Source of the DNA: Cystobasidiopsis lactophilus
Taxonomy: Eukaryota; Basidiomycota; Agaricostilbomycetes; Agaricostilbales; Chionosphaeraceae
Direction: 5' to 3'
Length of the DNA: 64,000 nucleotides
Assembly: GCA_001599975.1 (NCBI GenBank)
Contig: BCIO01000002.1
Location: forward strand, 3,917,883 to 3,981,882
Shown here piece after piece: positions 10,441 to 22,266 of the stretch (the stretch's first letter is position 1; each line of letters starts with the position of its first letter). The notes below the pieces were generated by a model that was not told the DNA's origin, did not search any database, and saw only the letters and a program-made list of their open reading frames with translations. Position numbers and translations under genes: made by a program.

Positions 10441-11340
10441 CAAGCAAGTACAAGAGGAGAAGATGAGACGAAGAGCTAAAGCGATGTGGCCAATAGGAAG
10501 CGCTGAAGTAGTCTGCTCTCAAATGGTCTTCACTTCTTCGTATTGGAAACGAGGTGCTTTCCGTGTGCCCAAAAATTTAGATGCTCCAAGTAGCAAAAAA
10601 GTAATCCGACAGTCAATCAGATGGTAGCTACAACACCCGAGAATCTTCAAACGCCCTCGAGTGCTCGAAGCCTCGAGGTGTCAGACCAGTTGTGTGAAAA
10701 CGCACGGTTTCTGGCAAACGCAGAGCTCGCTGGTCTGACGAACGCTTTTAACTACTAGGCTACGGGAGCCTTGAAAGTCGTTGGTGCCTTTGGTGCTTTT
10801 TGACACCACTCGAACACCAGCCGTTGAACTTTAATTTGCCACCCGCTCGGTGTCAAACTGGCAAGGCTAGTCGCCTTAGGTCTACTCTGTAAGCTTCAGT
10901 TAAAGCTTGCTGAGAGTAGGAACGGCGTCTGAATGCATAAGAGAGAGGAGCTGCCGCCGCAGATTGAGGCCGAGGGCAAGAACGCCAGCAACGAAAAGGA
11001 CCATTCGTCGGGGCCAGTGGCGACGGTGTGCCAGTGAGACCCAGACAGCATCTGGCTTCCATGCTGCAGAGTCTAAGAGGGGCGGGTGGCCGTCTTTGGT
11101 TCTCTTTTCAAGGGTGACGGAATTACACTGGAATCGCAAGGCCGCTGGGCTCACATCTTGAAGGAGACCGAATGCCATACACCATCCTGCTCTTACTCTT
11201 GAATTATTGAAGACGGTATAGAGTCGAAAAGGCTTGAGCGGAGCAAAGTATCGAGAGTGTACTCCGCCCATGTGAGGGGTGAACCTTCAAAAGAATTTCA
11301 AGCCAGGTCCAAGAATTGACACCGTACCATGAAGGACTCA
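10441..11340. other. Gene-free interval with a hairpin
   Basis: No gene is supported. A 10-bp perfect inverted repeat (GTCAGACCAG at 10680-10689, CTGGTCTGAC at 10730-10739) brackets 40 bases. A 24-bp element shared with position 55445 lies at 10820-10843. A 123-codon minus-strand frame (11271-10900, ATG start, one hydrophobic stretch) has no recognisable motif, and I do not call it. Confidence 0.5.
10820..10843 (+). repeat. 24-bp dispersed element ending in TTTGCCACC
   Basis: The 24 bases begin GCCGTTGAACTTT and end ATTTGCCACC. The same 24-mer, with one A/G difference, is at 55445-55468. The last nine bases are the reverse complement of GGTGGCAAA. Confidence 0.7.
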
Positions 11341-12517
11341 CTATTCTGCAGCAGTCACGCGGTGAGTCTCGCAGAAGGGCTGATGACGAGCCCAGTCCTC
11401 CTTTTGATGTTCGACGCTGCAATACGCGGAGCCCTTGCAGCCGGCGCATGTAAGCTTCCTTTCGCCTCCACACACCTCGCAAAACATGACCTCGGCCATG
11501 AGACGCATTGCCCCGACTAGGAAAGCGAATGAGTTGAGTTCCAGAGGGCCGACATGCTTGATTATCTGCTCGATCACCTCGGCATCCGACGGCGCCGATG
11601 GCTGCACATTCAACCAGCGCAAGATCTCCCTGACGGAATCTGGCATGGGCGGCATGGGCTTGCGGCATGGACTGCAATCGTGCGAGAGCCAGAGCTGGGG
11701 CTCTTTGCCAGTCATGGCGATGAGGTTGCTGACGACTTCGTGGGTGATTGAGCCATTGAACATCTCGACGCTCTGGTCACGAGGGGCCAAAAGGAATTGG
11801 GCCGGCCGGCAAGGTGGCGGGGCCAGAAAGATTTGAAGGGTCCCATCTTTGGCGATATTGAACGCTCCCGTTGGCAGAGGCTGTGTGAGGTGCTTGACAC
11901 TGATCGTGATGTCAAAGCGGGCTGCCAGTGCGCTGAGGTACTCGCTGAGGCGGTCGGTGAAGGTGTTGGCACGAAAGGCTCTGCCGAACAGCGTCAGGAT
12001 CTCGATGGGGTGGCCGAAGCGCATCTCTGAAGGGTCGGCGATATCTGGGCCAGTCTGATCGCTCCCGACCCAGTGGAAGTGAGAGAGAAGGAAGCGGCAT
12101 CTGTCTACAGAGCTGGTAAAGGCAGGACCCAATGTCGTTACCACCGATCTTCCAGTGGCTTCGCAGTGGACGACGATGGCGATGAAGTCGGACATGCACG
12201 AGAAGCTTAAGCCTGCGCATTCAGCGTGCGGGCCAATGCGAGCTGCAGAAGGGCAATGAGCGGCTGTGGACATAGAGCCAAGCTGCAGCAAACGCACCCG
12301 CACTTTCCATTGGCACTTGTGCGTGGCCGGGACCTATTCTAGCCACAAACTGCTGAATGCCCATGTCAGCCTTGCGGCAAACAGCTTCAAGGGTTCGAGC
12401 CATGTCCTCGTGGGTTCGGGCCATGAAGCCTCCCATAGAAGCCTGCGTCACCGCTTCGTAGCCTCTTTGGTTAGGCTCTGCGTCCTCCACAGTCACAAAA
12501 TCGACCTTGATTGGCAT
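11341..12517 (-). CDS. MYND zinc-finger protein
   Basis: Two exons (12517-12298 and 12212-11341) join by a GTGCGT...GCGCAG intron of 85 nt, giving 363 residues in frame. The C-terminal ~40 residues form a MYND zinc finger with the expected Cys/His order: CEVCGGERKLTCAGC, then YCSVEHQKEDWARHQPFC. The rest is an acidic-hydrophobic globular region without a motif I know; no SET domain is visible. MYND fingers bind Pro-rich peptides in partner proteins. The gene diverges from the Zn2Cys6 factor at 12950. Confidence 0.85.
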
Positions 12518-12949
12518 GCTGGAGGCTGGACGAAGCGTAGAGGGAGCGCGCTTTGTTCGCCAGATTGAACTCAGAAGGAGCCAAACATGCAGACCCCTGG
12601 ATCAAGCCACGGCGAGGGAGTTGCAGCTCGATCAGTCACGGATGTTGGTGCTGCAGGAGGGTGCCCTGCGTCTGAACGAGAGGAGCAAGCCCCAGAAGTG
12701 AGCGAGCGCTGATCGTCGTCTATGGGCAAGTTCCGCCTCTGTCTGTCGAAGACGGCCGGCTTCATCTGTGCTTGTGGCTTTGCGTGGACTGCTGATTTGC
12801 CGTGTCTCTCTGCCTGGGCTCAGTGCTGGTCGAGATCCAGGAGCCATGATTGCAGTCGGGACCCTTTCCGACCTTCGCCTCGGCTACGCGGTGCGGCTAC
12901 AGGATTGCCCAACGAATATTTATTCCAGCACCCACACCGCCATTGAACT
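12518..12949. promoter_or_regulatory. Divergent promoter region, MYND / Zn2Cys6 genes
   Basis: These 432 bases separate two regulator genes transcribed away from each other. Nothing distinctive is seen beyond this arrangement. Confidence 0.45.
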
Positions 12950-15191
12950 ATGTTCAGCACCCACAGCAGCGTCAGTGAGAGTACAATGAGCCAGGAAGAG
13001 CCACGGTCATTTGTTCCTGCGGCCGCGTCCCTCAATCTGCCCTCTCCTGCTGGCCCGATAGTCAAAAGGCAGCGCACCAAAGGTGGGCCTCCGTCCTTGG
13101 CTTTGCACACACCGCCACGTCGCTCACCAGGTGCTCCAGGGGGCTGCATTATCTGCAGGCACTACAAGAAGGGTGCGAACCATGCTGGCTCTGGAAGGGT
13201 TCTCGCATAAACTAACGCAAGGATCGCCGGCAATCAGGATGCGACAAGCAGAAGCCAAGCTGCGGCCGCTGCGTGTACGTTTGCTCGCCTGTATATTGCC
13301 CAGGAGCTGGCCTGATGACCGGACAAACAGCCTCCTGGGTCACCAATGCCAGTGAGCCTTTGCCCGCGGCCCTTTGAAGACCGCGAACGGCGAATTTATC
13401 CAACTTGCAGGTGGATGGAAACGACGACCAAAGCCCCAGTGTTGCCGCCTCCTAGGAAGCGCCGAGTGCTTTCGGAGCAGGTGCCAACAACGCCGGCAGT
13501 GGAAGACGACTTCAGCGTCGACAATATGCTCGCCTGGCTGAACCCGTCGCCACCGGCCCCGCTGACCGACCTCTTCCAATTCGAAACGCCTGGCAGCTCC
13601 ACTATCTCCTCGGCCATGTCGCAAGAAGTCGAAGATTTCGCAACGTTTAATGCGATTGAAGCCGCTGCACTCGATCTCGCCGATGGGTCGCCCACGTTCT
13701 CCACCCCGGATTCTTGTGCGTTGTCTCTTTGGCTCTCATGGCAATCGGAAGCTTACGTCTGTGACAGACCTTCTTCATCTCAGCCAGTGGATTGGCGGGA
13801 GCCCAAGTAAGACTCGCCCCGCGCGCATCTAGGAAGAAGCCTCTGACCCTTTTTACCACAGAGGTCTATGCTGCTTTCGCCCAGTTCCTTCAGCAAATAT
13901 GGACGGATAACAGCGAGTCCTCTATCGCAATGAGGACAGCTGCGGAAGCCGTCACCTCCTGCTTCCTCGCATTCTGCGGCGCCGACCTCCCCATCCAAGG
14001 CCAGCTCAACTTCGACGTGGTGCGGAAGAGAGCCGACAAGGCATTGGAGCCGTTTCTGGCCAACGCGGCCGTCCCCATGTCCAAAAAGTTGCTCGCCCTA
14101 CTGGATGTGGCTGGTGGGTCCCCTCCAATTTGCTTTGGTAAGATGTTCTGACAGGGATGGGCCGCCAGCTGCCGAATTCTTTGCCAGAGGGGCTACCGGC
14201 TACTACCAGCTGATCAAGGTGGCCGAAGACTTGCTGCTTTCCGTCTTCCCCGCCAAGTCCACCATCAACCTGTCCAACATCCAAGGCGTCGAGCAGTTCG
14301 GTTTGGTTGGCTGCGTCTGGGCCGATACATGCCGCTCTCTGGCCACGTGCACGCAGACGACCTTCAACTACATCAACGTGGAGCCGGACGAGGACTCTGA
14401 CGAGGTGGAAGATTGCCTTGTGGGCCAAGAGGTGAGCTCTAAACCTTGTCGTTCTCTCCTGCTCTGGCTCATGTCCTTTTAACAGTACATGGTGAATTCA
14501 ACAGGCTCTTACATTGTTGTGGAGCGCGACTGACGTTTATGCAGAGCTGCTGCCCCGACTTGTTCAGCTGCATCTTGGCCGACATCTCGAACCTTAGCTT
14601 CGCCTTGGACTCTACAATGCCTGGCCGCAAGCTGCTCCGGACTTTGCCCGCACCGTTCCAAGCCCAAGCCGACCAAATCGCAGAGCGCATCAACAGCTTC
14701 CGGCCCGACATTCGAGCTTTCAGCACTGACGAGTGGGCTCCTCTTCCCTGCCTGTTATGTCCAGTGCTCACGATGAATGCAAAAAAAAAAGTTCATCGGT
14801 CAACACGGCTCGCGTAGCTTTGCAAGAGATGTGGCGTCAAACCGCCACCATTTACTTCTGGCAAGCCCTGTACTGTCAAGCTCCCGTCTTCCCGCCCCTG
14901 CGCAAAGCCATCTCGGAGATAATGCACCTGTTCACCATGGCCGAGCGAGGCCTTCCCCAACTGCTCCGAGGCTCCGTCCCGCTGCCGCTCTTCTTGGCCG
15001 CCACCTGCGCTTTGTCGGACGAGGACCGGACAGTCTGCCGCCGCCGCCTGTTATTCGTCGCTGGCAACCACAGGGCCCTTCGAGACAACCTGGCCCTCGT
15101 GGAGCTCGTGTGGAGCGAGTTGGACGCAGGGCAGATGGTGTCCTGGCGCGATCTCGTCAAGCAGGGCAAGGGTCGTTTGGCCTTCTTATAG
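12950..15191 (+). CDS. Zn(II)2Cys6 transcription factor
   Basis: This is a nuclear fungal-specific regulator. ATG 12950 opens a Ser/Pro-rich leader. The zinc cluster is split by an intron (GTGCGAACC...CAATCAG, with branch sequence ACTAAC): exon 1 ends CIICRHYKKG and exon 2 begins CDKQKPSCGRCVYVCSPVYC. After a linker (VLPPPRKRRVLSEQ) the long C-terminal half fits the Fungal_trans_2 regulatory domain (FAQFLQQIWTDNSES, ADQIAERINSFRPDI, MWRQTATIYFWQALY), ending at TAG 15191. At least six introns are needed. Two joins are unresolved in frame, after the zinc cluster near 13275-13410 and near 14110-14155, so either unusual splice sites or sequence errors occur there. The target pathway is unknown. 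The permease next door converges on it with 139 bases between stops. Confidence 0.82.
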
Positions 15192-15330
15192 CGTTGTCGT
15201 TTGTCTGTGCTTGTGTAACAATTTAATCTCATCTCTCATCGGCCGTGCACTGTATGGACAAATTTTCAACCTTGCACAGAAAGCTTGTTCCCCTAAACAG
15301 AACCGCAAATTTCTATACAAGTGATGCCTC

Positions 15331-17875
15331 TCATGCGTTCTGCTTGAAGTGGATGCGCTCCTCCAAGTAGGCACGCGCCTCGCCCAGGCTCATGCCCTCC
15401 AGCTTCTCCTTCTCCGAGTCTGAGAGCACAGCGCCACCGGGCAGATGCGCCAAGTTGAGCTTGGGGCCCTTGAAGGTCTTGTGGGCACGAAGGAAGAACC
15501 AGATGGTGGCGACCGCCATAGGGCCCCCCCAAACAACGATGGTCCAGTTCATCGATTGGGGCGTGAGGTCGGCACCGTGAACGGCTGAGGTGGCGACAAG
15601 TCAGTAATTTGCTGACGGTTCAAGGGGATTCAAAACTCACTCGGCATCATCAAAATTGGCACCATAAGAAGGGTCCAAGCGCAGCTGTAGGTGGCCATAG
15701 GCTTGCTGAGGCGTCCGAGGGTCCAGGGGCCGGGGACGAACTTGTCGGCCGAGCTGTTTCAACTTTGGCGTGAGAAACGCAAGCACGTTGAGAAGGCTTC
15801 TCAGCTTACATGAAAGTGCGCAAGAAGATAGGGACGATGAAAGCGAAGTACATCGCGATGGCGGCGATGGAGAAGATGGCGCCAATCGAGACTGAGCCGC
15901 CAAAGATGAGGAGCAGCGACAGGATCTGGATGACTTGGTTGAAGATGACCACGTTGACGGGGGTCAGGGTGACAGAGTTCATGGTCGAGAGCCATTTGGA
16001 GAAGGGAAGAACACCTGGGGGCCGGCGAGTTCAGCCAAACTTCACCGCTATTGCAGCGCCGCAAGATTCCTCACCATCTCTAGCGTAAGCAAAACCAAGA
16101 CGGGCTGGGGTGAGCGTGGAGCCTTGAGCGCAGAAGAAGCCGCTGATAATAGTGAGAGCGGCGAAGGCGGTTGCGACCTTGGGAGGGACGGCCTGGAACA
16201 GCCATGCAATGAAGGGCTGTCCGCTGGCGCCAATGGTAGCGGTATCCCAAGCAGTGTAGGAGATGACGAGGCTTTCGGATTGTGTGAGTACGAGAACGGC
16301 CAAACGGCTGCCGGAAGGGGCGCTCACCACAAAGCCCAGCCGAAGATGCCGCCGGCGGTGGAAGTCATGTGAATGGCCCGGGGGACAGCGACAGCAGCAT
16401 TAGAGCATTCCCTAAAGTGAAAGGTCAGGCGCGGATTCGAGCAGGGAGAGGACACCACTCACTCGCTCAAGTGGAAGGCTAAGGGGCGTGGCGATTAGAG
16501 GACGCAGGCTGTAAGCCTCTGGTAGAACACTTACGAGCATCATAGCCTGAGCGAAAGAGTGAGCGAGATCGACATGGTTAGAAAAAAGATTGCAGCCTAC
16601 CAGCCATGGTCCAGATGCCGCACAAGAAGGTCATGAGGACTGTAGCGCTCGTCAGCCTGGTTTTCGGGCACTGTGATGTGCGAGTAGCTGACTAGCAATT
16701 CCATTGGGCCATTCTGCGCAACCACTGGAGCGTGAGTACGAGACGACCCGCAGCTGATGGAATGTGAGAACGCACCGGTGCCGTTGGTGAGCTCTCCCCA
16801 GGCAATGGACGAGGGAACAAACTTGGGCTCGTGGTTGGAAGCAGACACTGATGATATCCGTCAGCTAGCGATGGAGTGAGAGCAGGTTCGAATTGGACTT
16901 ACAGACACCAATGATCACAATCAGCAAGAAGCACACATTCATGACCGTGCAGCTTCCGTGCATCCAGCCAACATGCTTGGTCGGCAAGCAAGCCAGTGCG
17001 GAGCAGCCAAAGCAGAGAGCGACGGTGATGCCGAAGCGCAAGGCCTCGGTGTTCTGGATGGTGGACCCGTTCGACTGGAGCGTGATAATGATCATGGAAG
17101 CGTTGCCTGGCGCATGATCGATGAGAACAATATAAGCACTTTCTTAAGGCTAGCTCACCATAGTTGATGGCAGGGTTGCCCAAGACAAGACCGACTGCGC
17201 GAGCCTGAGCACCAGACGACGCAGGACAGGAAGAGGGACCACTGACTCCAGTTGCTCCACCCGACAATGTAGGTAAGCCAAGGAGCGATTTTACGGGGTG
17301 CAAGAATAGCGGTGGCGTCTAGTACACCCTTTTAGGTCGGCGGCAAAGGAAGTACGAGACCGAAACGCACAGTAGTTTCCGCAGGTCGTGGGCATGCTGG
17401 ACGCGATCTCTGCCATGGACAAAGCGACCGACTGAATGCCAGTGTAGCCCAGCAAGAAACCCCAGGTCTGTAAGAACGCGCATCAGGGGCGACTTGCTGA
17501 AGGACGGTTCCTGAGAAAGCTCACGAGACCAGCATGTCCTCCGAGAGCAATGCAGTAGACTGTATGCCAAGTCAGTCGAGTCTGGCCAAGGGACGGCGGT
17601 GGGCTCCTTACAGACAGTGGTGGCAATGCTGAACCCCCGACTCAGTCGCGCTCTACAGTATTGACTCCATTGCTGTGAACTCACCTGGGCAGAACACCAA
17701 CGGAAGAAAAGGCGACAGAGAAGGTCGAGAAGAGGTTGAGCTCGCGCTTGTACTCTTGCTCGAATCCGCAAGCGGCGAGCGCCAATTCATCCTTGATCTG
17801 CTGCTCGCTCCTGGCCTCCAGGACCATGACGCTGGCCTGAGGCGAAGCTGACTTCTTGTCGGATTCGTACTCCAT
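15331..17875 (-). CDS. Amino-acid/GABA-type permease (APC family)
   Basis: A plasma or vacuolar membrane transporter split into a dozen or more small exons. The first exon (ATG 17875) ends in EYKRELNLFSTFSVAFSSVG, matching the start of the fungal GABA/choline permease group. Internal exons carry SGFFCAQGSTLTPARLGFAYARDGE and VNVVIFNQVIQILSLLLIFGG, typical of helices 7-10 of this group. The last exon (15552-15331) ends with the helix WTIVVWGGPMAVATIWFFL followed by FKGP and an acidic tail. Introns are about 50-70 nt with GTAAGT/GTGAGT-like donors. Substrate is not deducible. A GGTGGCAAA motif lies about 340 bases upstream at 18216. Confidence 0.85.
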
Positions 17876-19403
17876 TGTGAGATGTGCTTGCTAGCTAAGA
17901 GAGATGTGCAGGCGGCAAGTACTCGACCCAAGTTCCGGCGCACCGATAAGAAATCGGAATCGCATTTCCCAGTCGCATAATGAGTCAAAAGTCACGAGGG
18001 AGTGGAGCGGGCCAATTATAGTAGGCCTCTCACAGCTGATAGCCGCGCTGCCCCTTGACCAAGTGAGGTTGTCAAAGACCGACTGATTGAGCGACTCGGG
18101 CAGGACTTGGCATGGGGCGGCTCTGCGCTCTCTTGCTTGAGTGGCGGCGGCGGCAACGCAGCTCGAGCAACGTCATCAGATATGGAAAGGACTGCGTAGT
18201 TGAACGAGGAGCGCAGGTGGCAAATGCGACTGGGAAGTCGACTCATGCATGCAAGACCGCGAGCACCATTTGTGGCAAATCTCGACCAACTTTGGTCGCC
18301 AGGCACGGCGAACTCTTTGACTCTTCAAAACATCTTTTTCGGTGAATCTGAGCAGTCAGAGGCCAAAACGCTCGAAATTAAGAGCCGGCAGGGGGAAGTG
18401 GGGTGGCCGAGCGGAGCAAAAATTAATTGCTCCCGGTGGGACTCCTGATAAGACGAGCGGTTTAGAGGGGCAAAGGCAGCGTCGAGGAGCGTGCTACTCA
18501 CGAACCCACAACCCTCACGTAAGGTAAAAATCTTTTCACATACTGTGCGTGCGAGCAAATCAGCTCTCCTGCACTCCTCCCGGCAACAAAAAATAAAACT
18601 GACAGCATGAAGCACTACCATTGTGCTACAGGAGCGACATAAGTCCGTCAGGGACGTCGTAGAGCTGAAGAGAGCAACGCAAAAGCAAAAAATTCCGCGC
18701 CAGCCCCGAAATTTCGATTTTTCTCCATGAATATGCCTCTTTTTGACAATGTAACTCGCCGTATCTCTTTATATACTTGAAAGACAGCGTCATGCAAAGT
18801 TTGAGCTCAATCGGTCAGAAATTGATGGAGTACGAGCAAAGTGATTGAAAATCGCCTGTGAGCTTGCTCGCGGCGAGCTGATCCCAATTCAGCTTGCTAT
18901 TGACACCCAGAACTCTAGGACATTCTAGTAGAGGAATGGGTGGTCTAAACGGCCTCCCGGTGGACTGGACGCACGTAAAATCAATCCGAAAGATTTTGTC
19001 ATGCAAGGCTCTTGATGCGTTCCGTTCCAGATCCTGCGTGATCGACGGGGCGGTCGACGACCCAAATGCTTCTGTTACCATCAAGTAACATGTAAGGGTA
19101 AGAGAAAGCAAAAGGAGAAGCCATTTACAAGTCCTGGGCAAAGTGGTGCTCGGCCCGGAGCTTCGAAAGGCGCAATGCGGAGTTGCGCCCGCTGAGGGTC
19201 ACAGAGGCTCGCAGTGCTTGTTGTGATGGCTGATAACATGTAATTAGTGGTGGCAATCCAAGCATGAACCTAGATTGTATGACGATCTATCGAACATGAG
19301 CCCCTCCTACAACTCTTCTGCTCCAATTGGACACACCGCTTCAATTTGATTTGACAGGCCCCCTGAGCATGCACGTTAACTGTGTGCAGAATCATCTTTG
19401 TGA
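17876..19403. other. Gene-free interval
   Basis: About 1.5 kb between the permease start and the GNAT gene end. Short frames exist but none has motifs or splice logic. GGTGGCAAA occurs at 18216-18224. Confidence 0.5.
18216..18224 (+). promoter_or_regulatory. PACE-like motif GGTGGCAAA
   Basis: An exact match to the yeast Rpn4-binding PACE 9-mer, about 340 bases upstream of the permease start codon. Function here is inferred from motif identity only. Confidence 0.4.
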
Positions 19404-20364
19404 TCAGAGCGAATCCACGCTCAAAGGCAGACTTCGACACACCTTGCACGGCACACCATCGTCGTCCAGCTTCATTTCCTTGGCCACCTCGAACCCCAGC
19501 CTCTGGTAGATCTGGACATTATTTGCGGCCGGACTTGATTCCAGGTAGCTGTGGAGCGCCGGTGAGCGTTGGCTCGCATAAAAAGGCCCAACAAAGGTGG
19601 CGCTCACCACTGCCGGCCTTCCTGGTCGGCCTGGTCGAACACGGCCTTGAAGAGCTTCTTGCCGACGCCTTGACCTTGCGCTTTCGGAGAGACGGTTATG
19701 CTGCAGGCTCGGATCAGCGTGGCCAAGGGTCACCATAACGAAAGAACGCACATGTTGCAAAAGTAGGGCGAGTAGTCGCCTTGCCAGAGCTGGTACTTCT
19801 ATCAGCCTTGAGCACGGTGAAGCAAGACACGCACGCACCTCCTTTTGGCACTTGGCTTGCGCGTCTTTCCACATCCAATACCGCTAGGAACACAGGTGGT
19901 GAGCGCCATCGCACAATGCCACCTGGGCGGCCCACCTTGGTGATCAGCCCACCGCGGCCGCGGTACCAGATGTTGAGGATCAGCTGGTTGAACCAGAGCC
20001 GCCAGTCCTCGAACGCGTGCTTGAACCAAGCCGACCAGGACACGGGAGCCTTCAAGGCATGCGGCTTCATCCACATGGCCACTCCCAGCTGATCTCACTT
20101 TTTGTTAGCTTAAGGAAGCAAACGGAGGAGGAATGCGGGACTGACCACCTCGCGCGGCTTGAGCGGGTCCTTGGCGACGTGGAAGAGGGCGTTGCGGATG
20201 CCCCAGTGGCAGCGCAAGGCCAGGGACGCATGATTCCGCTGGTTGTCGAAGCGGCCGGCGTCAAAGATCCAATTCCGGTACGGGTCGTTCTCGAAGGCCT
20301 GCTGGATGACCTGGACGGCCTGGGGGATGTCCTCCTCTTGAATGGGCACGACCTCTATCGCCAT
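19404..20364 (-). CDS. GNAT-family N-acetyltransferase
   Basis: The gene starts at ATG 20364 (MAIEVVPIQEEDIPQAVQVI) and is split by at least four short introns. The middle exon encodes MWMKPHALKAPVSWSAWF. A later exon holds the acetyl-CoA-binding motif A, ITVSPKAQGQGVGKKLF, matching the Q/R-x-x-G-x-G/A signature. The last exon has SSPAANNVQIYQRLGFEV, the usual end of this fungal GNAT group. The substrate is unknown. The very last residues could instead be a further intron, since a GTGTGT donor occurs before the stop used here. Confidence 0.82.
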
Positions 20365-20852
20365 CTTTCTTTATATTGTTGTGCGTGCTCGAAGAAGGAG
20401 AAGCGCTGAGGCTGCTGGACCTTTGCACAAGCTTTTTGCAGAGGCCTCTGATAGGCAGAGATTGGCGGACAAAAGAGGAACGAAAAGCGAGCAAGCAAGG
20501 GCGAGATCCGACGATCAAGTGGCAAAAGCAAGTCTCTGAAAGTGTGAATCCGCTGCTACAGCAGAGCTGCAAGTCGTCGAGCTCGAACAACGAGCACTTG
20601 GCACGGTTTGCCGGCTCGGAGCTCCCCTGGCGTTCCCGGGCAGTTTCCCGGGCGGGAACCTTCGCCTTGGAAAGTTGTCGGACAAGCTTGGAGAGCTGCA
20701 CCTTTTAGTGGCCTCTCGTGTGCCAGTTTAACCCAGCAGTAATAAGACATCCAGCAGCGACCGCCCCCAGCCAATCGACGGCTTCATCTGCGGCCTTTGA
20801 AGAAACCTGTCAACAAAGCACCTGTTTGGAGCGTCCAAGAGGCCCCCCAAGG
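20365..20852. promoter_or_regulatory. Divergent promoter region, GNAT / Sos7-like genes
   Basis: 488 bases between divergent start codons; it must hold both promoters. No distinctive element seen. Confidence 0.45.
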
Positions 20853-22225
20853 ATGGCGCAGCTGTTGCAAGAGTCGCAAAGCGTGATTGATGCATACCAA
20901 GGGGCGCAGCTGCACTCGGCGAGCTTGAAGCAGGAGCTGGCGGACCGGCAGGAGAGCGCGCAGACGCACAACTTCACCAACACGTCCGGCGACTCCTGGA
21001 CGGCCATCTCCGCCTCTGACGTGCTCCGGATGGACAGCGAATGCAAGGACAGCAAGGCGTACCTCAAGCAGGTCAAGTTCTCGTGGATGGCAAGTCGCGC
21101 CCACCACCTTTGTTTACTTGCCGGCCTCAGGACCTGACGGGCGGCTGTTGCAGGAATCCAACGTCAAGCGGCGGTTCATGCAGCACATCCTCAACGACAA
21201 GCCGCCCATTAGGGTCATTACAGCAGCGGAGAACGCAGAACTAGGTGCGTTTGCGTGGCCCCTCCATCAGCTCTTGCCATTCTGATATCTTCTCCCTCCA
21301 TTCCACGAACAGAACAGCAAAACCAAGCAAACAAAGAGCACCTCAGGCAGGTCAAGGCCCGGTCGGAGGACCTCAAGACGGAGCTGCACGAGTCGGCCTC
21401 AGCGCTGGATCAAGGTCGGTGGCGGATCCCTTCCTTAGCCAAAGAAGCGGCTAATATGAGTTGACTTACGACAGAGATGCACGATGTCGAGCCCAAGATC
21501 GAGCGGGCCCAGGCGCTATCGAGGTCAATACGTGGCATGGAGCTCGAGTTGGCCAGCCTCCGCAACTCGCGGCCGCAGAGCGAGCGCATCACCATTGCCG
21601 AGGGAAACGTCATCCTGGACGAGCAGGTTTGTGCCCGTCTTCAGGCCTATCATATTGCTCGCCTCACGTTCAAGATGCCATGGGCGAGCAGGTCGCCCAA
21701 ATGCAGGCCGCCAACACTAAGCTCACCACCTCCCGCACCGCGCTGGGCAACCTGCAGAACCGCATCGCCTCCCTCAAGACCGAAGTGGGCGAGCTCGAGG
21801 TGGAGAATGCGTCGACCAGCAAGGCGGCCGCTCTCGCAACTCAGAACCACATCAAGGATGCGGATGGAACTTTGGCCAAGACTAGCAAATGGTCTGTTGT
21901 CACTCTTGTTTCCCGTTTCAAATCACGAAGGAGGTACTAAAGAGGGAGAGTGGGCAGGCTGCAAGCGGTCAAGGCGCTGTTGAGCGACCTGCTCGGCATC
22001 AAGGACATCACCTCGAGCGGCCAGGACCACATCCACATCACGTTCGACGACTTTGCGCTCGCACTCCAATACGAACCCAACACCATGCGCTTTATCCACG
22101 CCCAGCTCATCGACAGTCTTGAGAACATCGACGACCTGGTGGAGGAGGCCGTTCGGTCCGGGGACGTTCGCCGCCTGGTGCGCGAGGTCATCGCTCGGCA
22201 ATACACCAGAGTCTACGGGAACTAG
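20853..22225 (+). CDS. Coiled-coil kinetochore protein, Sos7-like
   Basis: ATG 20853 begins exon 1 (20853-21089). The exon ends before GCAAGT, giving a GC-AG intron that keeps frame with exon 2 (21154-21244: ESNVKRRFMQHILNDKPP, then ITAAENAELE). Later exons are almost wholly heptad-rich coiled coil (EQQNQANKEHLRQVKARSED, MQAANTKLTTSRTALGNL). They end in a compact C-terminal segment (LQAVKALLSDLLGIKDI ... YTRVYGN, stop 22225). The pattern of a KRRFL-type block followed by ENA(E/A)LE and long coiled coils resembles the fungal kinetochore protein Sos7, which works with the Spc105/KNL1 arm. The assignment rests on that short block and overall architecture. Intron 2 (21245-21312) resembles the intron family at 32.8-34.7 kb. 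Confidence 0.55.
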
Positions 22226-22266
22226 AGCGGCGCAGGCACCAGCTGTATTTGTATCTCGTGTTGAGT

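Noticed and set aside
10640-10780. Minus-strand string GTAGCCTAGTAGTTAAAAGC resembling a tRNA D-arm/A box
   Set aside because: No acceptor-stem partner, T-arm or usable anticodon arm follows. The GTCAGACCAG hairpin occupies the place where the anticodon arm would be.
10900-11271. 123-codon minus-strand open frame with ATG and a hydrophobic stretch
   Set aside because: No motif, neighbour logic or homology pattern. Several internal splice-like signals make it as likely to be chance.
18398-18415. GGGTGGCCGAGCGG, like the start of a Ser/Leu tRNA
   Set aside because: No cloverleaf can be built downstream.
18815-19141. Minus-strand frame that reads like a signal peptide plus mature part
   Set aside because: It begins with TTG, not ATG; the first ATG lies after the hydrophobic stretch, so the signal-peptide reading fails.
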